From Saprospiraceae bacterium (GTDB lineage Bacteria; Bacteroidota; Bacteroidia; Chitinophagales; Saprospiraceae), in contig JANQQI010000047.1 of NCBI GenBank assembly GCA_028285085.1, positions 1-64,000 on the forward strand: a DNA stretch of 64,000 nucleotides. The letters run 5' to 3'. Positions 56,401 to 62,333 of the stretch are shown here, in pieces. Each line of letters opens with the position of its first letter. Position 1 is the first letter of the stretch. Position numbers and translations under genes: made by a program. The notes under the pieces were generated by a model. It was not told the origin of the DNA and did no database searches. It saw only the letters and a program-made list of their open reading frames with translations.

Positions 56401-56722
56401 GAATTACTATCGCTTGGTACAAATGGACCTCGACGGGCAGTTGACCTATTCTAATGCCCTTTCACTGCTGAAAGAGGAGGGACTGGTAGCGAACCAAATT
56501 GAGGTTTTCCCGAATCCTACAGTGTCCGAGATTACGATTGTAAATGAAAGTGGTCCGGCGCGGATTTTTAATGCGCTGGGTAAACAGGTAGCAAGTTTTA
56601 CGATTACGGATGCTGTGCACACCTTCGACCTTGGACATTTACCCGCCGGGATGTATCATTTGGAATGTACCGGATCGCATGGGGTCCTTCGAACTACGAA
56701 ATTTTACAAAAGCGAGGAGTAA
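53477..56722 (+). CDS. Large SprB-repeat surface protein with T9SS sorting domain
   Basis: The ATG at 53477 starts the signal peptide (LRILTCIFYTLLPLFGWATP); an ATG at 53381 would add 32 residues with no clear purpose. Eight SprB-type repeats of about 80 residues follow (for example GGMPPYDYQWSNG, GGQAPYTYNWDNG, GGTAPYTYSWDNN, each ending in VTVTD-NGC-like). They alternate between a type with CxxxxDG and a type with an acidic, Cys-free start, giving four pairs. A thrombospondin-3-like calcium segment (SDSDGIVNTSDNCPYVSNPD) comes next, then an unassigned ~230-residue domain and a stalk (FWATASEQNNLGWRIQR). The C-terminal T9SS domain starts at VFPNPTVSEITIV. A role in adhesion or gliding is inferred. 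Confidence 0.9.
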   Translation: MKNLRILTCIFYTLLPLFGWATPAEPPTKSATMDVMLMPSNYNGYEISCSDANDGTIMAQVTGGMPPYDYQWSNGMMGIDMINSLSPGFYEVTVTDFDNTMVTQQIMLTAPDPIMLDISSTDESGTGLFDGTATVNVVSANSGSPYTYQWSNGANTNTITGLTQGSYDVTVTNVNGCEAITSVLVETGATCDLTVSIQETTPIVCMGESDGVLDAIPSGGQAPYTYNWDNGVNSASNFPLGPGLYQLTVTDQQGCTAEASYNLEEPLAIQLAFTNQDETYPGAEDGIIHLDITNGTSPYNIFYEYDGQPYPEGLVPNFYTKYNATEGQYNFVVTDANGCSASLNTNLGSGPCQLDVSFANYSNVTCYGGNDGAAYPVVMNGVAPFTYTWSPNANALPEDDTLTNLSAGFYDLMVTDSKGCMASTTLQITEPQGISTVISSTNETFGGATDGTAHVLAYGGVEPYTYNWDNGGTASTISGLSAGQYIVTVTDASGCTYSDFTFVNIDDINCDLEITMNITSAYNGSDVSCFDSNDGAVTATVIGGTAPYTYSWDNNQTNASVTNLYPGTYRVTVVDANFCEATAEVTLMPPLSLLVLVTATAETADGANDGTATALATGGTGNSTYQWSNSATSASISGLSSGIYTVTATDDNGCTQEATVVVDAAIPDSDSDGIVNTSDNCPYVSNPDQADSNGDGEGDACTCDPATADLVTTAGIHQAAYASHDGTWTHYCNHEGALMLSLAQDGTGASIPFDEVRLEIGASMTTYYGDSTGFVENGAGGVFMNRAWDVRPDVQPSSNVGVRFYFRQEEFESMNSELAVYNFTPIPNVTDIQFYKITNSSLGIFPALPSIEVSDIEFIVNGSTPGINTWTHGNHGTEDHYAEYEVYSFSGTGAPGTAPAGMALPVELTAYYGRIIEGEAHLFWATASEQNNLGWRIQRMEIDRTWSDIGFVEGAGDSETPLEYAFQDRATKSGTNYYRLVQMDLDGQLTYSNALSLLKEEGLVANQIEVFPNPTVSEITIVNESGPARIFNALGKQVASFTITDAVHTFDLGHLPAGMYHLECTGSHGVLRTTKFYKSEE

Positions 56723-56763
56723 AACAGATGCTAAGGCAAATTTAATATGCAGATAATCTATAG

Positions 56764-56792
56764 AGGCCGCAGTGATTTCGCTGCGGCTTTTT
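56764..56792 (+). terminator. Terminator after the adhesin gene
   Basis: GCCGCAG pairs perfectly with CTGCGGC around an 8-base loop, followed by five T, about 45 bp after the stop. Confidence 0.9.
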
Positions 56793-57036
56793 AGTTTTTG
56801 AGAAAAGGGAGAACCTACTGGAAATTACTACTCTCCTATCTCAATTTTTCAGTTTACCAATAAGTAGGTTTAAGAGTATAAATTAAAAAATAAATAGTAA
56901 TTTACTATTTGTTAGTATCGTGTTGATAAATCATAAGCGTGTTAATATCTGTCAATGGATTTCGTTTAATGGCAATCCATGAGATAAGGACGGCATTAGC
57001 TACTATGATTATTTAACCCCCTTTAAACCTACCATT

Positions 57037-58287
57037 ATGAAAAGCGTTACCAACCTTTTCCACTTATTCCTATTACTTTTTATTACCATCCCTTGCCTGG
57101 GGCAGAATCTGAGCCCAGATAAAAAAACGGAATTTAGACATCCCTATCTGACTGGGCAAAATGAAATCGACATCACCGTTTATAAGCCCAATAGTGATAC
57201 GACCGTTTACCAGGCAGTGCATACTATCTTTTCTTTGATGGAGCCCATTTCACATTTGAGCTGGATTGCCTCGTATGATCGTACCCTTGATGATTTACCC
57301 AGGCTAATGGAAGGAGAAGGGAACAATGCTTTTTTAGAATCCAATATTTACGTCCCTTGGACCATACTGCGAGGCCGAGACATGAGCAGTGATTTTCAGC
57401 AGGCCTCCCGGGTGACTTTTAATTATTGGGGGCAAATTCGGGTGGGCGATGATAGTAGCTCTCCAATCTTGCCACCGACCAATTCTATTGGCTTGAGTTG
57501 GGATTATTCGCACTCCGATAGTTTTAGAGGTGGCTTTTTATTCGGTCGGAGAAAATACCGTGAAAATTGTAGCAACCGCAATTTTTGGAAGGGACAAGAT
57601 TCCTCCGTTTATCGCGTATTTACCTCTCAGCTCACCATCATGCATTATTCCAACGGGCAGCCGGATGGCTTTTTTGTTGATTCGACTAATACCAGGCATG
57701 ATTACCTTAATGGTGATTTTTCTACGAATTATGTTCAGGCGATGCTGGGCTACCACTGGGCGTGGCCCAAAGGAGATATATTTTCCGTTTACGGTGGCTA
57801 TCGCAGAGATATGGAATTGGCAGCAGGGTTTTTACAATTCGTGCCCGAGCAGGAAAATAGCTACGGTAAAAATCGGGTGCTTTTAAATTTTCAATACATT
57901 ACCAAGCCCTTTTCGCTGTGGACGATAAAACGAACCGCTAAGTGTGCCGATGCCAGAGGCCGCACCAGACGATATTTGTTTAAAGAATTCTTCAGTCTTC
58001 AGTTTCGAACCGAGATTACTTACATCGCCGATAGCAATTTATCCAACTGGCGCCAAGCCGATCGAGATAAAAAGCACGCCTATCGCTGGGGGATCAAAAA
58101 TTACGTTAAGCTCAATATCTTGAGGAACCGAAATATAGGCTGGGTATTACAACATTTTTACGGCAGGGATTATCACAATATTCGTTTTGATAATGTGGTT
58201 CATATTTTTCAGATTGGACTTAACTTTAAATTTCACAAGAATCCGATTCTGTCCTTTCCGAATCAGAAGTATGAATTGTTGGACTAA
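57037..58287 (+). CDS. Exported protein, probable outer-membrane beta-barrel, unknown function
   Basis: A signal peptide (LFLLLFITIPCLGQ) precedes about 395 residues rich in aromatic, strand-like segments (RVTFNYWGQIRVG, NSIGLSWDYSHSD, IFSVYGGYRRDMEL, FQIGLNFKFHKN). No family is recognised. The gene stands alone behind the adhesin terminator and ends before a perfect 13-bp hairpin. Confidence 0.65.
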   Translation: MKSVTNLFHLFLLLFITIPCLGQNLSPDKKTEFRHPYLTGQNEIDITVYKPNSDTTVYQAVHTIFSLMEPISHLSWIASYDRTLDDLPRLMEGEGNNAFLESNIYVPWTILRGRDMSSDFQQASRVTFNYWGQIRVGDDSSSPILPPTNSIGLSWDYSHSDSFRGGFLFGRRKYRENCSNRNFWKGQDSSVYRVFTSQLTIMHYSNGQPDGFFVDSTNTRHDYLNGDFSTNYVQAMLGYHWAWPKGDIFSVYGGYRRDMELAAGFLQFVPEQENSYGKNRVLLNFQYITKPFSLWTIKRTAKCADARGRTRRYLFKEFFSLQFRTEITYIADSNLSNWRQADRDKKHAYRWGIKNYVKLNILRNRNIGWVLQHFYGRDYHNIRFDNVVHIFQIGLNFKFHKNPILSFPNQKYELLD

Positions 58288-58305
58288 GGAAGGGTTTTTG
58301 GATGT

Positions 58306-58348
58306 GGGCGTATTAAATGAAATCTTGAGTACTTTATTTAATACGCCC
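58306..58348. terminator. Hairpin between convergent genes
   Basis: GGGCGTATTAAAT pairs perfectly with ATTTAATACGCCC (13 bp) around a 17-base loop, between the exported protein and the CPBP protease genes. T runs on both sides are weak, so termination strength is uncertain. Confidence 0.6.
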
Positions 58349-58368
58349 TAGCTTGGCTGTTATCAGTT

Positions 58369-59145
58369 TTAACTTTTCAACCAAAGTGTATTTTTATTTA
58401 TTCTACGGCCTTTACCTGTCCTCCTATTGTAAATAATAGTTAATACAATAATAAGAGTAATAGTTGCTATTCTAAACACATTAGCGTAGACCCCACCAAG
58501 CGCATTATCTCCCGCAGAAAATAGTCCCCAGGAAAGATTCATCAGCAAATGAAGGAATATCGGTACCCATAAATTGTAATTCCATTCTACAAACACCCAA
58601 GCATATAAGAGGCCACCTAAAAAAGTCACCATGAAGATGCCGATTAATTCTCCCATTTCAGTGCCTTGGTACAAGTGAACCAAACCAAATAGCACCGCAC
58701 CAATGATGACCGAGGGAATAAATCCCCATTTCGTATATCTATAGATTTGACCAAATAAAAATCCTCTAAAATATAACTCCTCAAAAAAAGCGGCAGCAAT
58801 CACTGTAGCTAATAGTGTGGTTAGGGAGAAACCCGTGTTGAATGGAAACAATATAGCATAACCAATGAACATTGGCGATGTACACAGCAAAGCAAAAGCA
58901 AACGCCTTCAATATGCCTTTATTTAATCCCCAACTTTCAAATATTTTACTATTTCTATGAATCAATACGGTTCCTATAATTATGGGCGCACCAACAATGA
59001 TATAAGCAATGATATGACTGACGCCAATTTGATTGATGTGCGTATCAAGCCAACTTCTAATGGTTCGGAAATAGCTTTTGTTGATCATAAAATATGTTCC
59101 AAACGAAAGCAAGGTGATGGCTATGATTCTTAGCGTGTTGTTCAT
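58369..59145 (-). CDS. CPBP family intramembrane metalloprotease
   Basis: The 258 residues span about seven membrane segments and carry the CPBP (CAAX protease-like) motifs: EELYFRGFLFG (EExxxR), LFGLVHLYQG (FxxxH) and HLLMNLSWG (HxxxN). Such enzymes cleave inside membranes or protect from bacteriocins; no bacteriocin gene is adjacent. The gene converges with the exported protein gene. Confidence 0.9.
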   Translation of the reverse strand: MNNTLRIIAITLLSFGTYFMINKSYFRTIRSWLDTHINQIGVSHIIAYIIVGAPIIIGTVLIHRNSKIFESWGLNKGILKAFAFALLCTSPMFIGYAILFPFNTGFSLTTLLATVIAAAFFEELYFRGFLFGQIYRYTKWGFIPSVIIGAVLFGLVHLYQGTEMGELIGIFMVTFLGGLLYAWVFVEWNYNLWVPIFLHLLMNLSWGLFSAGDNALGGVYANVFRIATITLIIVLTIIYNRRTGKGRRINKNTLWLKS

Positions 59146-59294
59146 TTTTTACGTTAATTGATTGTAAAGCTTCGAGTGGACTCAAAGTACAATTTTTCCG
59201 TTTAGATTCCTAAACTCAGCTCTCGTAACGGATGGGATGGATTAACTCCACTCTTTTTGTGGGTGCGGGAGTGTGATTTTGGACGGCCCAATTC

Positions 59295-59567
59295 TCGGAA
59301 TTATCTAATCAGCACACATTTGAAAAATACGACCAGATCAAGTCCCGGTCTGCCAGTAGGGCGGTAATAAAAATTAGTTTCCTGAAGAAAAAGATAGATT
59401 AAGATATGATTGGCGAATCTGATAAAATTATTGGTAGGAATGAATGCCTCTAGAGAAAATTGATAAAATAATTTAGATGGGTTATTCTTAATGCCTTGCC
59501 TATATGAATATACGGAATTTTGAGCCGATTTTTAGGTGTCTTAGGGCATTGGTTTGTCAATGGGCGC
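59295..59567 (-). repeat. Copy 3 of the ~270-bp interspersed element, inverted
   Basis: Read on the minus strand it matches 27808-28072 and 30201-30470: CCATTGACAA, AAAATTCCGTATATTC, TTTTCTCTAGAGGCATTC, and CAGACCGGGACTTGATC. The central hairpin is only partly kept. It begins 28 bp after the stop of the DUF4062-like gene, on the same strand, exactly as the other copies follow their genes. Confidence 0.85.
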
Positions 59568-59595
59568 TAATGTTATGTATAGCTACTTTTTTAAA

Positions 59596-60792
59596 TTAAA
59601 ATGGTAAGTCTTCGTCTGACAAATTTTCAACAATACCTTGTATCTCTTCCTTTGTGAGCTTCCTACTATGGTAATTGATTTTTAAAGTACAAGATTCTTC
59701 TATTGGATTTAATATGTTCTCTGAGAATAATTTAATTATAAAAGTCACAATAACAGATTTTCTGGGAAAGAGTAATATGATCGGCTTCAATAGTCGGAGT
59801 TTATTCGGTAGCATTGAAAAAGACTCTGTTGGAATATCCCATTTCTTTTCTGTTGTCTTAGATACTCCATCTAAAAATAAGTTTCTTATTTTATTTATAT
59901 TTTTGTCAGTAAGATCAGAGTATCTAAAATTTAAATCGAAGTTAGAATTATCATTTGAACCAATTATCCTTATACCCATAGATTTTTCTACATTAGTCTC
60001 TATTTTTAGTTCAACATTTGTGTTAGTATATATAGAGCTACTATTATTTTTTATTCCAAGAACTATTGGGTAGTTATTCTCTTGGTTGCCATAGTTAATG
60101 ATTGCATCTTTGAAATCAGATTTACGCTCTGAAGCCTTTTCTTCGTTTTCCACAACTTGTGATATCTCTTTACTAGTCATATCTATCCGTGTAAAATCAA
60201 TTTCTAATTTATTATTCAACAACTCACCTGTCTCTTGATCTACAAAAGAAAAACTAATTAAATTATTTTCCGATAGTTTCTCTTTTTGTAGCTCACGAAT
60301 CTTCATTTCAAGTTGTCTTGATAACTTATCGCGAAATTCTACGATAGAGCTAAAATTTTCAACTAATGCGTTTTTGTAGACTTCCTTTTTAAATTCAATT
60401 AGCTGCCTCAATTGTTCTAAATCAATTTTAGATGGGTCTTTTCCTCTTTTTGAGAAGTATAGCATTACCTCCTTACCGTTCTTAGCAGCTCTACGGATCT
60501 CTTCAATAGATCCACTTATTTCAACTCCTGTTGGAGAACCTATTTTTGTCCAAAAAATACCAATTACTAAATCGCTATTATCGACTATCTGTTTATTAAT
60601 AGTTTCCTGAGGTCTGACACCAAAAGCAGGTGATGTATGTGTTTCCCATCTTAATGGCAACAGCACTATTTTTTTATTGAATGAATTCAAATCATTCCAA
60701 TCTTGAATTACTCGTGTCGTTGTTTCTCTCTCTTCTTCTACATCAGAAGGAGAAGCTATTAAAATTCTATATACTGTGGGTTCATATGACAT
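59596..60792 (-). CDS. DUF4062/TIR-like accessory protein
   Basis: The 398 residues begin with a Rossmann/TIR-like domain (about 1-130): YRILIASPSDVEEERETTTR, PAFGVRPQETINKQIVDNSD, LVIGIFWTKIGSPTGVEISG and a run of helix before EVMLYFSKRGKDP. The C-terminal 200 residues are mostly beta-rich (NYPIVLGIKNNSSSIYTNT, MGIRIIGSNDNSNFD) and unrecognised. The gene is AT-rich compared with its neighbours. It lies on the 3' side of tRNA-Phe with a palindromic region in front and a ~270-bp element behind. An effector or sensor role in defence is inferred from the fold and setting. Confidence 0.7.
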   Translation of the reverse strand: MSYEPTVYRILIASPSDVEEERETTTRVIQDWNDLNSFNKKIVLLPLRWETHTSPAFGVRPQETINKQIVDNSDLVIGIFWTKIGSPTGVEISGSIEEIRRAAKNGKEVMLYFSKRGKDPSKIDLEQLRQLIEFKKEVYKNALVENFSSIVEFRDKLSRQLEMKIRELQKEKLSENNLISFSFVDQETGELLNNKLEIDFTRIDMTSKEISQVVENEEKASERKSDFKDAIINYGNQENNYPIVLGIKNNSSSIYTNTNVELKIETNVEKSMGIRIIGSNDNSNFDLNFRYSDLTDKNINKIRNLFLDGVSKTTEKKWDIPTESFSMLPNKLRLLKPIILLFPRKSVIVTFIIKLFSENILNPIEESCTLKINYHSRKLTKEEIQGIVENLSDEDLPF

Positions 60793-60813
60793 TTCAATAT
60801 TTTTTATTTTATT

Positions 60814-60890
60814 GCGCCGAATGCCCAGTGCTCACGCATTGGCCGCACATTAGTGGCGGGCTTTGCCGTTGAGCACCTCGTTATGGCTCG
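60814..60890 (-). repeat. GC-rich palindromic region in front of the DUF4062-like gene
   Basis: GTGCTCA (60828-60834) pairs with TGAGCAC (60870-60876); outer GCC/GGC and inner GCCGC/GGCGGGC segments allow a longer, interrupted stem. It is far more GC-rich than the gene behind it. The topology recalls an integron attC site, but clean R-box partners are not seen. Confidence 0.45.
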
Positions 60891-61167
60891 TTTTGATTTT
60901 TCCTTAAGTTACGGCTTTATTGTGTTTTAACAATCCTTTCGGGAAGCATTTTGCTCAAAAGGTTTCCCGCTCGCCTTTGCCACATGGATGGGGAGTGACT
61001 AATCAGGGTTCCTGTTTGAGCAGCCCCTGCTGTGAGTCGGATTTTCGGGGGAGTGGTGGGGGCAAAACGATTAGGCGAGGCCGCGCCCAGCGACCTTTGA
61101 GTAAGAGAGAGTATTTCATACAACAGGTGGGTGAGAAGGAGGCAGAATGGCAGCCCCCCAAAAACAA
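60891..61167. other. Gene-less stretch downstream of tRNA-Phe
   Basis: A GC-richer stretch without a supported gene; open frames in it lack family features. A direct copy of the tRNA-Phe 3' end, which would mark an integration site, was not found. Confidence 0.4.
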
Positions 61168-61198
61168 AAGGAAAGCAACACAACGCGTTACTTTCCTT
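61168..61198 (-). terminator. Terminator of tRNA-Phe
   Basis: AAGGAAAGCAAC pairs with GTTACTTTCCTT (one wobble) around a 7-base loop; on the minus strand the stem runs into TTTTGTTTTT. The stem is nearly the same as that of the tRNA(CAT) terminator at 25806. Confidence 0.8.
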
Positions 61199-61209
61199 CC
61201 TATTTGATG

Positions 61210-61282
61210 TGGTACCTCCAGGAATCGAACCAGGGACACCAGGATTTTCAGTCCTGTGCTCTACCAACTGAGCTAAGGTACC
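61210..61282 (-). tRNA. tRNA-Phe (GAA)
   Basis: On the minus strand the 73-nt cloverleaf has the acceptor stem GGTACCT/AGGTACC, the D arm AGCTCAGTTGGTAGAGC, the anticodon arm AGGA-CTGAAAA-TCCT with anticodon GAA, and the T arm CCTGGTTCGATTCC. CCA is not encoded. Confidence 0.96.
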
Positions 61283-61302
61283 GTTTGCTTTTTAAGCGAT
61301 TG

Positions 61303-61334
61303 CAAATGTAATGGGTTTTTGGGTTATGCACAAG
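61303..61334 (-). promoter_or_regulatory. Candidate promoter of tRNA-Phe
   Basis: On the minus strand CTTG (61334-61331; one off from TTTG) and TACATTTG (61310-61303) are 20 bases apart, about 20 bp before the tRNA. Confidence 0.5.
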
Positions 61335-61418
61335 CAATCGAAGAGATTTTTCTTTAAGGCGGTATAATTTCCGGGGAGCTTTGTATCTTTCGGCCCGATC
61401 AGCCCTTATGTTTCTACT

Positions 61419-62282
61419 ATGTTTTCGAAACTTATCGCCCTGCCGTTTATGGCTCTTTTGACGATCTTCTTGCTGCTGGCAGTGATGAATGATCCAAACT
61501 ATGCCCTCTGGGCTGCGCCGCAGGTGATTATCCTCGCCGTGATCTACGTCTTTAGCCCCCAGCTCGATTGGTGGTGGTACCAGCGGCGCCCACCGGAAAT
61601 GGAAAAACCCCTGAAGGCCTTCCTCCAACGCTTTTTTAAGTATTATCGGCAACTGGCGGCGGTACATAAATTGCGCTTTGAGCGCCGGGTGAGTATGTTC
61701 GTCATCGCCAATGAATTTATTCCCAAAGCGATGGAAGCCGTACCCGAAGATATCAAAGGTCTGATCGGCGCGACGGTGGCACAGTTGACTTTTGGGCAGG
61801 AAGATTATCGCCTCTCCAAATACGAGCGCGTGGTAGTGTATCCACATCCTTTTCCCTCGCCACAGCATCAATACATTCACAGTGTAGAGTCCTTCGAAGA
61901 GGATGGCGTAGTCTTGTTCTCGTTGGAGCAATTAGTACCCGGAATTACCCAGCCTAATAAGTTTTACAATATCGCCCTGCACGAATACGCTCGGATTTTC
62001 GTGGAAGTTTATCCGGCGCATCCTTATCCGACGCTTGATGTGTCTCACTGCCCTGCTCTCGAGAAAATCAGTGGCTTTAAAATGGAGATCATTAAAGGAT
62101 TTTTGGGCTTGCCCAAGGTAGAATTGCTGCCGGCTGCGATCAACTTCTTTTTCACCTTTCCAGAGGCTTTTCAGCAAGAATTACCGGAGTTTTACGCGGT
62201 CTTTAAATCCATTTTTAATCAAGATCCCGTTCGTGGCGATTTGCCGGTGATCGATGGCCGAAAACAAGGCATGGGGATATAA
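61419..62282 (+). CDS. MtfA-like zinc peptidase family protein with altered active site
   Basis: The 287 residues have two N-terminal hydrophobic segments and a domain resembling MtfA/M90 peptidases (ERVVVYPHPFPSPQHQY, VVLFSLEQLVPG, ELPEFYAVFKSIFNQDP). The expected HExxH zinc motif reads HEYAR, so the second zinc-binding His is replaced by Arg, and activity is doubtful unless another ligand steps in. E. coli MtfA is cytosolic and binds Mlc; this membrane-anchored form is different. It lies between tRNA-Phe and clpB and shares a bidirectional terminator with clpB. Confidence 0.75.
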   Translation: MFSKLIALPFMALLTIFLLLAVMNDPNYALWAAPQVIILAVIYVFSPQLDWWWYQRRPPEMEKPLKAFLQRFFKYYRQLAAVHKLRFERRVSMFVIANEFIPKAMEAVPEDIKGLIGATVAQLTFGQEDYRLSKYERVVVYPHPFPSPQHQYIHSVESFEEDGVVLFSLEQLVPGITQPNKFYNIALHEYARIFVEVYPAHPYPTLDVSHCPALEKISGFKMEIIKGFLGLPKVELLPAAINFFFTFPEAFQQELPEFYAVFKSIFNQDPVRGDLPVIDGRKQGMGI

Positions 62283-62320
62283 AAAACCGCCTCACTCAAG
62301 AGCGAGGCGGCTAGTTTTTA
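62281..62320. terminator. Bidirectional terminator between mtfA-like gene and clpB
   Basis: CCGCCTC pairs with GAGGCGG, extendable by CTC/GAG across one mismatch, with A and T runs on both outer sides, between convergent genes. Confidence 0.85.
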
Positions 62321-62333
62321 TATTAACTACAAA

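Noticed and set aside
60920-61207. Open frames in the stretch between the DUF4062-like gene and tRNA-Phe
   Set aside because: Low-complexity translations without motifs; the stretch also contains the tRNA terminator.
61248-61931. Minus strand open frame of 227 codons over tRNA-Phe and the MtfA-like gene
   Set aside because: It runs through a tRNA gene and opposes a recognisable protein; a shadow frame.
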